Shown one piece after another: positions 9,881 through 18,776 of a stretch of 59,893 nt of DNA (position 1 is its first letter; each line of letters starts with the position of its first letter). The notes under the pieces were generated by a model. The model did not search any database and was not told the DNA's origin. It saw only the letters and a list, made by a program, of their open reading frames with translations. The DNA lies in assembly GCF_030656115.1 (NCBI RefSeq), contig NZ_JAUSOO010000141.1, positions 1 through 59,893 on the forward strand, read 5' to 3'. Made by a program: the position numbers and the translations under genes. Origin of the DNA: Hydrogenophaga sp. (GTDB lineage: Bacteria > Pseudomonadota > Gammaproteobacteria > Burkholderiales > Burkholderiaceae_C).

Positions 9881-10180
9881 TCAGGCAGAGGCCAGGGCCA
9901 GTGCTTTGACTTTGCTGGACAGGCGGCTCTTGTCGCGAGAAGCCTTGTTTTTGTGGAAGATGCCTTTGTCGGCAACGATGTCCACCACTTTTTGCATTTT
10001 GGCAAACAGTTCGGTTGCCTTGGTCTTGTCGCCGGCCAGAACGGCCTTTTCGACGTTTTTCACGGCGGTGCGGTACTTGGAACGCAGCGAGGTGTTGGCG
10101 GCGTTGATCTTGACGTCTTGGCGAACGCGTTTACGGCCAGACGCCAGACGGGGGTTTTTTTTCTTCGGCTTGGTTGCCAT
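9881..10180 (-). CDS. rpsT: 30S ribosomal protein S20
   Basis: The 99-residue, lysine- and arginine-rich protein begins [20 protein letters not shown] and carries the S20 hallmarks [18 protein letters not shown] and [15 protein letters not shown]20 binds 16S rRNA in the body of the small subunit and assists early assembly. It is transcribed alone, divergent from murJ, with a hairpin terminator downstream. Family members are usually 85-100 residues, so it is full length. Confidence 0.97.
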   Translation of the reverse strand: MATKPKKKNPRLASGRKRVRQDVKINAANTSLRSKYRTAVKNVEKAVLAGDKTKATELFAKMQKVVDIVADKGIFHKNKASRDKSRLSSKVKALALASA

Positions 10181-10345
10181 GGTAATTTTCCTTGAATGTT
10201 TGGGGATGATGCCAGCAAAGCCAAAAATTCTAGCATGTTCTGCTGTGCAATCTTTCGGCTGATCTCTGTCAGCCGCCGCATCGCATGCCTTCTCTGTCCA
10301 GGGGCGGGCTGAAAGTGGATGTGTGGGTCTGGGTACACTTCGTCT

Positions 10346-11911
10346 GTGACCTTGTTCAAATCCGCTTCCCTTGTTTCTTTGCTGACGCTGGTTTCACGCA
10401 TCACCGGCTTGGTGCGTGAGCTGTTGATGGCCGCCACGTTTGGCGCCAGTGCGCTCACCGATGCGTTCAACGTTGCTTTTCGCATCCCGAATTTGCTGCG
10501 CCGTCTGTTTGCCGAAGGGGCGTTCAGCCAGGCTTTTGTACCGGTGCTGGCCGGTGTGCGCGAAAAAGAGGGCGATGAGGCGACCCGCCAGATGGTGGAC
10601 CAGATTGCAACGGTGTTGGCCTGGGCATTAACGATCACCTGTGTGCTGGGAGTGGCCGGTGCGCCGGTGCTGGTGTGGGCCATGGCCAGCGGTTTGAAGC
10701 AAAGTCCGCAGGGCTTTGAGGCGGCTGTTTTCATGACACGCTGGATGTTCCCGTACATCGCCTTCATGTCCTTTGTGGCCTTGTCGGCCGGGGTTTTGAA
10801 CACCTGGAAACGCTTTGCCGTGCCGGCCGCCACACCGGTGCTGCTCAATGTGGCCATGATTGCCGCCGCGTACTGGGGCGCGCCTTGGTTTGAAAGCCTG
10901 GGCATTGAGCCCATCTACGCCATGGCCGGCGGTGTGCTGCTGGGTGGATCGTTGCAGCTGGCGGTGCAGATTCCGGCGCTGCACCGTCTGGGGATGTTGC
11001 CGCGTATCCGCGTGCGCTGGTCATCGCTCAAGGCGGCCTGGAACCACCCGGGCACCCGCCGCGTCACCACCCTGATGCTGCCGGCGTTGCTGGGTGTGAG
11101 CGTGGCCCAGATTTCGCTGCTGATCAACACACAGATCGCTTCCCATCTGGTGACGGGCAGTGTGAGCTGGCTTACCTACGCCGATCGGTTGATGGAATTT
11201 CCCACCGCCATGTTGGGCGTGGCGTTGGGCGTGGTGTTGCTCCCGCAGCTGGCTGCGGCCAAGGCGGCCGACGATGCCGTGCGCTACAGCGGCTTGCTGG
11301 ATTGGGGGTTGCGTTTGGTGGTGTTGCTGGCGGTGCCTTGTGCGGTGGCCTTGCTGACCTTTGCCAAACCGCTGGTGGCGGTGCTGTACCACTACGGTGC
11401 TTTCACGGCGGCCGATGTGCAGCAAACGTCGGTGGCGCTGATGGGCTATGGAGCCGGCTTGCTGGGCCTGATCGCCATCAAGGTGCTGGCACCCGGTTTT
11501 TATGCGCGCCAAGACATTCGCACGCCGGTGAAGATTGCCATTGTGGTGCTGGTGTTGACGCAGTGCATGAACCTGCTGTTTGTGCCGTATCTGGCCCATG
11601 CTGGGCTGGCACTGGCGATTGGGCTGGGCGCCATGGTCAACGCCTTGTGGTTGCTCATCGGCCTGATCAGGCGCGGTGCTTACACGCCCACCCCGGGTTG
11701 GGCTCGCTTGGGTTTGCAAGTGGTGGCTGCCAGTGCGTTGCTGGCGGTGTTTTTGATGTGGGCAGCTGCTCAGTTCCCCTGGTTGGGCTTTGAAGGGCAG
11801 GCTCTGCTGCGTGTGGGTTTGTTGGCCTTGTGTGTGGCAGGTGGGGCTGCGGTGTATTTCCTGGTCTTGCTGCTGGCGGGTTTGAATCTGCGCCAGTTCG
11901 TCCGAAAATAA
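10346..11911 (+). CDS. murJ: Lipid II flippase MurJ (MviN family)
   Basis: A very hydrophobic protein of about 521 residues with the MOP-superfamily pattern of 14 predicted membrane helices. The N-terminus [20 protein letters not shown] and the ITGLVREL and [20 protein letters not shown] segments are characteristic of MurJ. It flips the peptidoglycan precursor lipid II across the inner membrane. The GTG at 10346 is chosen because family members start just before the LFK segment; an in-frame ATG at 10319 would add nine residues. It is divergent from rpsT and followed closely by a SirB1-type gene in the same direction. Confidence 0.93.
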   Translation: MTLFKSASLVSLLTLVSRITGLVRELLMAATFGASALTDAFNVAFRIPNLLRRLFAEGAFSQAFVPVLAGVREKEGDEATRQMVDQIATVLAWALTITCVLGVAGAPVLVWAMASGLKQSPQGFEAAVFMTRWMFPYIAFMSFVALSAGVLNTWKRFAVPAATPVLLNVAMIAAAYWGAPWFESLGIEPIYAMAGGVLLGGSLQLAVQIPALHRLGMLPRIRVRWSSLKAAWNHPGTRRVTTLMLPALLGVSVAQISLLINTQIASHLVTGSVSWLTYADRLMEFPTAMLGVALGVVLLPQLAAAKAADDAVRYSGLLDWGLRLVVLLAVPCAVALLTFAKPLVAVLYHYGAFTAADVQQTSVALMGYGAGLLGLIAIKVLAPGFYARQDIRTPVKIAIVVLVLTQCMNLLFVPYLAHAGLALAIGLGAMVNALWLLIGLIRRGAYTPTPGWARLGLQVVAASALLAVFLMWAAAQFPWLGFEGQALLRVGLLALCVAGGAAVYFLVLLLAGLNLRQFVRK

Positions 11912-11950
11912 GTCCATTGCGGCTTCATGGCGCCCACCGGCGTTGCATCC

Positions 11951-12808
11951 ATGTCCTCTGTTTTTGACTTCACCGTGCCCACCCCGCTGGGTTATTTTGC
12001 TGCGCTGGTGCGTGACGACGAGAGCTTGCCGTTGATGGAGGCGGCCGCCTCCATCGCGCAAGACGAGTACCCCGACCTGGACGTGCAGCAGGTGTTGGGC
12101 GACGTGGACCAGTTGCTGGCACGCGCCCGTCGGCGCTGCGGTGATGTGACCGATCCCCTGCAGCGTCTGCGTGTGTTCAACCAGTTCTTCTTTCGCGATA
12201 TGGGGTTTGGCGGCAATGTCAACAACTACTACGACCCCGACAACAGCTACCTGAACGTGGTGCTGCGCACACGCCGTGGTATCCCCATCACGCTGGCCGT
12301 CTTGTGGCTGGAGCTGGCCCAAGGGCTGGGGCTCAAGGCCCGTGGTGTCAACTTCCCCGGGCATTTCATGGTCAAGGTGAACTTGCCTGATGGACAGGCC
12401 GTGATCGATCCGTTCACCGGGCAGTCGTTGAGCCGGGAAGATTTGTCTGAACGGCTGGAGCCTTACAAGCGCCGCAATGGCTTGGTGGACGATTTCGATG
12501 TGCCCGTGGGTCTTTATCTGCAGGCGGCAACCCCGCGCGATATTTTGGCTCGCATGCTGCGCAATCTGAAGGAAGTGCACCGCACGCAAGAAGACTGGCT
12601 GCGCCTCATTGCGGTGCTGGACCGCTTGCTCATCTTGTTACCCGACGCCTGGACCGAATACCGCGACCGCGGCCTGGCCTGGGCAGAAATGGGTGACAAC
12701 CGGCTGGCTGTGGCCGATCTCGATACCTACATGGCACAGACCGACGACGCGCTGGATCGCGATGCCATTGGCCAACGTCTGCAGGAACTGCGCCGCGCTT
12801 TGAACTGA
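11951..12808 (+). CDS. SirB1/transglutaminase-like protein with C-terminal TPR region
   Basis: About 285 residues. The N-terminal half matches the SirB1 family (transglutaminase-like fold) with NYYDPDNSYLNVVL, GIPITLAVLWLELA and VNFPGHFMVKV; the C-terminal part (LIAVLDRLLILLPDAWTEYRDRG) is TPR-like. The biochemical function of the family is not established. The ATG at 11951 is preferred to one at 11927 because homologues start at the FDFTVPTPLGYF segment. It lies 39 bases after murJ and may be co-transcribed with it. Confidence 0.85.
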   Translation: MSSVFDFTVPTPLGYFAALVRDDESLPLMEAAASIAQDEYPDLDVQQVLGDVDQLLARARRRCGDVTDPLQRLRVFNQFFFRDMGFGGNVNNYYDPDNSYLNVVLRTRRGIPITLAVLWLELAQGLGLKARGVNFPGHFMVKVNLPDGQAVIDPFTGQSLSREDLSERLEPYKRRNGLVDDFDVPVGLYLQAATPRDILARMLRNLKEVHRTQEDWLRLIAVLDRLLILLPDAWTEYRDRGLAWAEMGDNRLAVADLDTYMAQTDDALDRDAIGQRLQELRRALN

Positions 12809-12987
12809 CTTCAACCCAGCGTGCGCACGCAAAGGGCTGGTTCGTGAGCCCTTTGTGCGCCAACGAACGGACTTTTTTGCATTTTGAGCGCTTCATGCGT
12901 GGGGGTGTAACGGGCATCGACCCAGAGCCTCAAGCCCTTCAACAATGCGACCGGCGCTGTGTTTTTCATGCAGCAAAGTCCATCTTT

Positions 12988-13395
12988 ATGAGAACCACAA
13001 CCATGCTCAAAAAACTCTATCGCCTCGTTGCCGCCGTCATGATTCCTTGCGTCATGCTCGCTGGTGTTCCCCTCACGGCCCAGGCCTCCATGGTGTCTAC
13101 CGAGCAATCGATGGTCACAGCAGCGGGCGATGCCGACCGCGAGCGCGTCACCGCATTCTTCTCTCGCGACGACGTTCAGACGTCGCTGCAGGCGCAGGGT
13201 GTGAGCGCCAGCGACGCGATGGCCCGTGTGCAAGCTCTGTCGGACGCCGAAGTGGCCCAACTGGCCGACCGTGTGGACCAGGCACCGGCCGGTGCTGGCG
13301 TGGTGGGTGTGCTGTTCACTGTGTTTTTGGTCCTGCTGGTGACCGACATCATGGGCCTGACCAAAGTGTTCCCGTTCACGCGCAGCATTCGATGA
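12988..13395 (+). CDS. PA2779-type small membrane protein
   Basis: A protein of about 135 residues with an N-terminal signal peptide (LVAAVMIPCVMLAGVPLTAQA), a short alpha-helical soluble part (ERVTAFFSRDDVQTSLQAQG) and a C-terminal membrane helix (VVGVLFTVFLVLLVTDIMG). This is the layout of the PA2779 family, which is usually encoded next to a C39-like peptidase lipoprotein, as here. The stop overlaps the start of that gene by 4 bases. The frame is open further upstream, but the ATG at 12988 precedes the signal peptide. Molecular role unknown. Confidence 0.8.
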   Translation: MRTTTMLKKLYRLVAAVMIPCVMLAGVPLTAQASMVSTEQSMVTAAGDADRERVTAFFSRDDVQTSLQAQGVSASDAMARVQALSDAEVAQLADRVDQAPAGAGVVGVLFTVFLVLLVTDIMGLTKVFPFTRSIR

Positions 13396-14354
13396 GCGTC
13401 TGGCGAATTCGCCATGCCACCCCCGCCTTGGCGGGGGTTCTGCTTTGTGCAGCACTGTTGTTGGGGGGGTGTGCCACACCGCCTCAACTGGCGCAGTTGG
13501 AGCGGCAGTGGCCCGAGCAACTGCCGGACCGGGTGTTGCTGGCGCAGGTGCCTTTTCACCCACAGGACGACCACCTGTGCGGCCCCGCTACGCTGGCCAT
13601 GGTGGCCCAGGCGGCGGGCAAATCGGTGACGCCTGAAGCGCTGACGTCCCAGGTGTATCTGCCTGGGCGCCAAGGTGCCTTGCAGCTGGAAATGCTGGCC
13701 GCTGCGCGCCGCCAGGGTCTGGTGGCCTATCCGCTGGTGCCCACTTTGCAGGCTTTGCTGACCGAGGTGGCCAGTGGCCATCCGGTGTTGGTGCTGCAAA
13801 ATCTGGCACTGCCCATTTCGCCCATGTGGCATTACGCGGTGGTGGTGGGTTTTGACCGCGAGCGCCGAGAGATTTTGTTGCATTCGGGCACCACGGCCCG
13901 CCTGAGCATGCCTTTGTCCACCTTCGAGCACACCTGGGCGCGGTCCGACCACTGGGCCTTTCGGGTCAGCTTGCCGAACCAGTTGCCCGTCACCGCACTG
14001 CCCGATGCCTGGGCCAGCGCCGTGGCCCCGCTGGAGCGGGTGGACGCGCAAGCCGCCCAAACCGCCTACACGACCGCGCTGGGTGCCTGGCCTGGGCACC
14101 GCACCAGTCTGCTGGGCCTGGGCAACACCGCTTATGCGTTGGGCCGCCGCGAAGATGCTGCGCAGGCGTTTGAGGCCGCCACCTTGGCACACCCAGACTT
14201 TGCCGACGCCTGGAACAACCTGGCACAGGTGCGGCTGGAACTGGGCCAGCTGGATGCTGCACACCATGCGGCCTTGACGGCCGTGGCGCTGGGCGGTCCC
14301 CGTTTGCCGGGCTACCGCGCGCTGCTGGGCAAGATTGAGGCACAGCGCCCTTGA
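13392..14354 (+). CDS. PA2778-type C39-like cysteine peptidase lipoprotein with TPR repeats
   Basis: The 320-residue protein starts with a lipoprotein signal peptide (AGVLLCAALLLGGC, lipobox LLGGC). A papain-like C39 domain follows with Cys in DDHLCGPATLAM, His in MWHYAVVVGF and Asp/Ser in LLHSGT, then at least two TPR units near the C-terminus (GNTAYALGRREDAAQAFEAA, AWNNLAQVRLELGQLDAA). It would be anchored in the membrane facing the periplasm. Start and the stop of the PA2779-like gene overlap as ATGA. Substrate unknown. Confidence 0.83.
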   Translation: MSVWRIRHATPALAGVLLCAALLLGGCATPPQLAQLERQWPEQLPDRVLLAQVPFHPQDDHLCGPATLAMVAQAAGKSVTPEALTSQVYLPGRQGALQLEMLAAARRQGLVAYPLVPTLQALLTEVASGHPVLVLQNLALPISPMWHYAVVVGFDRERREILLHSGTTARLSMPLSTFEHTWARSDHWAFRVSLPNQLPVTALPDAWASAVAPLERVDAQAAQTAYTTALGAWPGHRTSLLGLGNTAYALGRREDAAQAFEAATLAHPDFADAWNNLAQVRLELGQLDAAHHAALTAVALGGPRLPGYRALLGKIEAQRP

Positions 14355-14421
14355 ATGCCGCTGTTTGGGGGTGGTTTTGGCGGTACCGCCACAATGCGCG
14401 TTTTGCACAAGAAAGCGTTCT

Positions 14422-15054
14422 ATGTCACGTTTGATGCTGGTGGGTGCCACGGGTCTGGTGGGGCACTGCGTGCTGCAGCAGGCACTGGCCGATGCACGGG
14501 TGCGCCAAGTGGTGGCGCCCACGCGCAGCGCTCTGCCGCCGCACCCCAAGCTGCTCAACCCGCTGGTGGACTTTGACCATTTGTCCGATAACGCCGATTG
14601 GTGGGCTGTGGACGCAGTGGTCTGCACGCTGGGCACGACCATCAAGACGGCCGGCTCGCAGGCCGCGTTTTACCGTGTAGACCACGGTTACCCGTTGCAG
14701 GTGGCGCGGCTGGCGCTGCGCCAAGGCGCAAAGGCATACGCACTCAATTCGGCCCTGGGGGCCGACCCGGCATCCCGTGTGTTTTATTCGCGCACCAAGG
14801 GCGAACTGGAGCAGGATTTGCAAGTCTTGGGTTACCGCTCGCTCACGTTGGTGCGGCCCGGCCTGATCGGTGGTGAACGCCGACAAGCAAGGCCCGCCGA
14901 GCAGCTGGCGGTGCGTCTTTCAACGTGGCTGCAGCCGTTGCTGCCCCGGCGCTACCGGGTGGTGCCGGCCGATTGCATCGCGCACCACCTGCTGCAGGCG
15001 GCACTGGCAGCCGTGCCGGGCGTGCAGGTGCTGATGTCTGAGCAGTTGCTGTAA
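14422..15054 (+). CDS. NAD(P)-binding oxidoreductase, HTATIP2/atypical SDR type
   Basis: The 210-residue Rossmann-fold protein begins MSRLMLVGATGLVGHCVL with the atypical SDR glycine motif GATGLVG. VVCTLGTTIKTAGS, YSRTKGELE and LTLVRPGLIGG are typical of the HTATIP2/YbjT-like group. A coenzyme-binding reductase or redox sensor is likely, but substrate and pathway are not evident. It lies 67 bases after the peptidase gene and is convergent with purM. Confidence 0.78.
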   Translation: MSRLMLVGATGLVGHCVLQQALADARVRQVVAPTRSALPPHPKLLNPLVDFDHLSDNADWWAVDAVVCTLGTTIKTAGSQAAFYRVDHGYPLQVARLALRQGAKAYALNSALGADPASRVFYSRTKGELEQDLQVLGYRSLTLVRPGLIGGERRQARPAEQLAVRLSTWLQPLLPRRYRVVPADCIAHHLLQAALAAVPGVQVLMSEQLL

Positions 15055-15073
15055 CCCGGGCTGCGGGTCTGTT

Positions 15074-16111
15074 TCAGACCACCGTGACCGCAGCGCCGTC
15101 ACCGCGCTCGCCAATGGTGCCGATCTCATAGACCGTCTCACCCAGCTCGCGCAGCGTGGCGGCGCAGGCAGCGGCTTCTTCAGCGGCGATCACGACCACC
15201 ATGCCGATGCCGTTGTTGAAGGTGCGGTTCATCTCGGTGTCGTCGATGCCGGCCGTGGCCTGCAGCCAGGCGAACAGCTCGGTCTGTGGCCAGCTGCCCT
15301 TCTTCAGGTGGGCGGCGGTGCCCTCGGGCAGCACGCGTGGGATGTTTTCCAGCAGGCCGCCACCGGTGATGTGGGCCAGGGCCTTCACCGGGTGCTTGGC
15401 CAGCGTGGCCAGCACGTTCTTCACGTACAGGCGGGTGGGTGCCATGACGGCCTGCTTGAACGGTTGGCCGTCCAGTGTGGCGGGCAGGTTGGCACCCGCG
15501 CGTTCGATGCATTTGCGCACCAGCGAAAAACCGTTGGAGTGCACGCCGTGCGAAGCCAGGCCCAACACCACATCGCCAGGCTTCACGTTCTGGCCGGTCA
15601 GGATCTTGCTTTTCTCGACCGCGCCCACGCAAAAGCCGGCCAGGTCGTATTCACCTGCGGGGTACATGCCAGGCATTTCAGCGGTTTCGCCGCCAATCAG
15701 GGCGCAGCCAGACAGTTCGCAGCCCTGGGCAATGCCGCCCACCACGGCTGCGGCGGTGTCCACGTCGAGCTTGCCGCAGGCGAAATAGTCCAGAAAAAAC
15801 AGCGGTTCGGCGCCTTGCACCAGCACATCGTTCACGCTCATGCCCACCAGGTCGATGCCCACGGTGTCGTGCATGTTCCATTCAAACGCCAGCTTGAGCT
15901 TGGTGCCCACGCCGTCGGTACCGCTCACCAGCACCGGTTCCCGGTAGCGCTTGGGCACTTCAAACAGCGCGCCAAAGCCGCCAATGCCGGCCAGCACGCC
16001 CTCGCGCAGGGTCTTTTTGGCCAGCGGCTTGATGCGTTCGACGAGCGCGTCGCCAGCAACAATGTCAACGCCAGCGTCTTTGTACGAGAGGGGGGTGGTG
16101 CTTTGGGTCAT
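15074..16111 (-). CDS. purM: Phosphoribosylformylglycinamidine cyclo-ligase (AIR synthetase)
   Basis: The 345-residue enzyme of de novo purine synthesis closes FGAM to aminoimidazole ribotide with ATP. Motifs include SYKDAGVDI near the start, [22 protein letters not shown] and [11 protein letters not shown]. The ATG at 16111 is chosen because homologues begin shortly before SYKDAGVD; the upstream open frame to 16252 runs through the promoter region. It is divergent from the AI-2E permease gene. Confidence 0.96.
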   Translation of the reverse strand: MTQSTTPLSYKDAGVDIVAGDALVERIKPLAKKTLREGVLAGIGGFGALFEVPKRYREPVLVSGTDGVGTKLKLAFEWNMHDTVGIDLVGMSVNDVLVQGAEPLFFLDYFACGKLDVDTAAAVVGGIAQGCELSGCALIGGETAEMPGMYPAGEYDLAGFCVGAVEKSKILTGQNVKPGDVVLGLASHGVHSNGFSLVRKCIERAGANLPATLDGQPFKQAVMAPTRLYVKNVLATLAKHPVKALAHITGGGLLENIPRVLPEGTAAHLKKGSWPQTELFAWLQATAGIDDTEMNRTFNNGIGMVVVIAAEEAAACAATLRELGETVYEIGTIGERGDGAAVTVV

Positions 16112-16258
16112 GGAGGGCAAGGCACGGCGGCGGGGCCGGGCGGGTCGTTGGGACAGAATGGAGAAGACTTTCGGGTACCCTGAGTGTGGCCCGATAGAAT
16201 TTGCCCCAGATTTTAAGGGTTTGCCCCCGCGACCCATTTCACCCTGACGCACCTACCC

Positions 16259-17362
16259 ATGCCATTGACCCCCAACCAGATCCGTGCCGCACTGTGGGTC
16301 GCGATCGCTGTCGTGAGTTGGCTGCTGCTGTCGCTGCTGTCGCCGGTGCTCATGCCCTTTTTGTTGGCGGCCGTGCTGGCCTATGCGCTGCAGCCCCTGG
16401 TGGAGCGGCTGCACGCCCGGCATGTACCGCGCTGGCTGGGTGCGGGTCTGGCCATTGCTGCACTCATGCTGGTGCTGCTGGCGGTGCTGCTGCTGATCGT
16501 GCCTGTGATCACCAAGCAAGTGCCGCTGCTGCGCGAGCAGGTCCCGGCCTTGCTGGACGGCTTGAACAAAGCCTTGCTGCCGGTGGCCTCCCGCTTTGGG
16601 ATTGACTTGCAGGTGGACGTGAATCTGGTGCGCGAATGGCTGGGAAAGCTCATCACCGGGCACGAAAGTGAACTCATTGACGGTCTGCTTTCGTCCCTGC
16701 GCATTGGGGGCAGCGCATTGGCGGCGGTGTTTGGCAACTTGCTGCTCATGCCCATCGTGGCCTATTACCTGTTGCTGGACTGGGCCAACCTGGTGGACCG
16801 CACCAAGTCGCTGATTCCTCCGCGCTGGCGCGCCAACGTGCAAAGTTTTCTGGACGAAACCGACGAGGTGCTGGGCCAGTACCTGCGCGGTCAATTGCTC
16901 GTCATGGGCATTTTGGCGGTGCTCTACACGGTGGGTCTGGCCTTGGTGGGCCTCAAGCTCGCGTTGCCCATTGGTGTGTTCACCGGACTGGCGGTGTTCG
17001 TGCCGTATCTGGGTTTTGGCCTGGGGCTGGTGCTGGCGTTGCTGGCGGCCTTGCTGCAGTTTCAGAGCTTGCTGGGCGTGGCACTGGTGGGCATGGTTTA
17101 TCTGGTGGGGCAGGTGATTGAGAGCATGTACCTCACACCCCGCCTGCTGGGCGAGCGCATTGGCCTGCATCCCATTGCCGTTATCTTTGCTTTGCTGGCG
17201 TTTGGCCACTTGTTTGGTTTTGTGGGTGTGCTCATTGCGTTGCCCGCCAGCGCGGTCCTGTTGGTGGCGATTCGACGCGCCCAACACGGCTATATGGCCA
17301 GCAAACTGTATCTGGACCAACCGGCGCACCCGGTCGCAGACCTGCCAAAGGATGACGCTTGA
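16259..17362 (+). CDS. AI-2E family transporter (PerM-like permease)
   Basis: A 367-residue membrane protein with an N-terminal pair of helices, a polar mid-section (residues about 85-140) and a C-terminal bundle of helices. AI-2E family signatures include LSPVLMPFLLAAVLAYALQP, LGQYLRGQLLVMGILAVLY and YLTPRLLGERIGLHPIAV. The family exports autoinducer-2 or unknown solutes, so the substrate here is open. It runs straight into hda, and its stop overlaps a possible TTG start of that gene. Confidence 0.87.
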   Translation: MPLTPNQIRAALWVAIAVVSWLLLSLLSPVLMPFLLAAVLAYALQPLVERLHARHVPRWLGAGLAIAALMLVLLAVLLLIVPVITKQVPLLREQVPALLDGLNKALLPVASRFGIDLQVDVNLVREWLGKLITGHESELIDGLLSSLRIGGSALAAVFGNLLLMPIVAYYLLLDWANLVDRTKSLIPPRWRANVQSFLDETDEVLGQYLRGQLLVMGILAVLYTVGLALVGLKLALPIGVFTGLAVFVPYLGFGLGLVLALLAALLQFQSLLGVALVGMVYLVGQVIESMYLTPRLLGERIGLHPIAVIFALLAFGHLFGFVGVLIALPASAVLLVAIRRAQHGYMASKLYLDQPAHPVADLPKDDA

Positions 17363-17373
17363 GCACCACCTCC

Positions 17374-18060
17374 ATGAAGCAGATGGCGTTGGACATTGGC
17401 CTGGCGCCCATACCGACCCTGGCCAACTTTGCGTCCGAAGGCAACGAGGCTGCGCTGGAGCATTTGCGTCTGTGGGCCGACAACCCGTTGCGCTCCTCCG
17501 TGCCCACTTTTCTGTGGGGTGAGAGTGGTTGCGGCAAAACACACCTGTTGAACGCCGTGCGAGAACTGTTGCGCGAGCAAGGCAGCCGTGTGGGCTGGAT
17601 CGACGCCTCTCGCCTGCACCCCGGCGAATACGACGACCACTGGGACGCGGTGTTGCTGGACGATTGCCACCTGTACACGACCGAGCAGCAGGCGGCCGCT
17701 TTCAACTGGTTCATCAATGCCCAGAACCCGGCGTACGGCCCCGCCCGCTGGGTGTTGGCCGTGGCCGACCGACCACCGGCCGACCTGCCGTTGCGCGAAG
17801 ACCTGCGCACCCGCCTGGGCTGGGGCCATGTGTTCCATGTGCATGCCCTGGGCGAGGTCGAGCGGCGCACGGTGTTGCGCCGGGCTGCCGACGAACGTGG
17901 CGTGTTTCTGGGCGACGAGGTGATGGACTTCATGCTGACCCGGTTTTCCCGCGACCTCTCCAGCCTCATGCTGTTGCTGGACCAGTTGGACGCCTACGCC
18001 TTGCGCACCCAGCGGGCCATCACCATCCCGTTGATCAAATCGATGCTTGAAAACGAATGA
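17374..18060 (+). CDS. hda: DnaA regulatory inactivator Hda
   Basis: A 228-residue AAA+ protein with Walker A GESGCGKTHLLNA and Walker B VLLDDCHLY, homologous to the DnaA ATPase domain but without the DNA-binding domain. Hda bound to the sliding clamp stimulates ATP hydrolysis by DnaA and prevents re-initiation. MKQMALDIGLAP fits the clamp-binding N-terminus of the family, so the ATG at 17374 is preferred; a TTG at 17359 overlapping the permease stop is possible. The stop overlaps the next start by 4 bases. Confidence 0.93.
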   Translation: MKQMALDIGLAPIPTLANFASEGNEAALEHLRLWADNPLRSSVPTFLWGESGCGKTHLLNAVRELLREQGSRVGWIDASRLHPGEYDDHWDAVLLDDCHLYTTEQQAAAFNWFINAQNPAYGPARWVLAVADRPPADLPLREDLRTRLGWGHVFHVHALGEVERRTVLRRAADERGVFLGDEVMDFMLTRFSRDLSSLMLLLDQLDAYALRTQRAITIPLIKSMLENE

Positions 18061-18776
18061 ACCTACACACCGAGGCCCTGGCCGCCACCCCCCTTGCTGC
18101 TCAGCGCGTTCGACTGGCCCTGTTTGACCTGGACCACACGCTGATCCCGCTGGATTCGGATTACGCCTGGGGTCAGTTCACCGTGGGGCTGGGCTGGCGC
18201 GATGCCGACAGCTTCACCCGCGCCAACGACAGCTTTTACGCCCACTACAAAGCCGGCACGCTGGACATTGCCGAGTACGTGCGCTTTGCCACCGGTGCCT
18301 TGCGCGAGCATGGTCGCCAGCAAGCCCAGGTGGCCCACCACCGCTTCATGCAAGAGGTGATCTTGCCCGCCCTGCGCGAGTCGGCGCTGGACCTGGTGAG
18401 GGCCCACCAGGCCGCAGGCGACGAGGTGGTGATCGTCACCGCCACCAACGAATTCGTGACCCGACCCATTGCCAAAGCCTTTGGTGTGGACGAGCTGATC
18501 GCCATTGATCTGGAGCACGATGCCCAGGGCAATCCCACCGGCGCCATCCGTGGCACACCCTCGTTTCGAGAGGGCAAGGTCGCGCGTGTGGAACAATGGC
18601 TGTCCGCGCGGGGCCTGAACTGGTCCAGCGTTGAGCACAGCACCTTCTACAGCGATTCCATCAACGACCTGCCGCTGCTGGAAAAAGTGCACGAGCCCGT
18701 GGCCACCAACCCGGACGCCCGGCTCCAAGCCATCGCCACCGAGCGGGGCTGGCGCATATTGAATCTATTCGAATGA
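18057..18776 (+). CDS. HAD-superfamily IB hydrolase (phosphoserine phosphatase-like)
   Basis: A 239-residue protein with HAD motif I LFDLDHTLIP, motif II VTATNEF and motif IV FYSDSINDLPLL. The cap region and length fit the IB subfamily of PSPase-like hydrolases, often found next to pcnB in beta-proteobacteria. It is a soluble Mg-dependent phosphatase whose substrate is not fixed by sequence. It overlaps hda and pcnB by 4 bases each. Confidence 0.88.
   Translation: MNLHTEALAATPLAAQRVRLALFDLDHTLIPLDSDYAWGQFTVGLGWRDADSFTRANDSFYAHYKAGTLDIAEYVRFATGALREHGRQQAQVAHHRFMQEVILPALRESALDLVRAHQAAGDEVVIVTATNEFVTRPIAKAFGVDELIAIDLEHDAQGNPTGAIRGTPSFREGKVARVEQWLSARGLNWSSVEHSTFYSDSINDLPLLEKVHEPVATNPDARLQAIATERGWRILNLFE

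Noticed and set aside
11021..12589. 522-codon minus-strand frame opposite murJ and the SirB1-like gene
   Set aside because: Spans two supported genes; the translation is rich in Gln and His, typical of an antisense shadow in GC-rich DNA.
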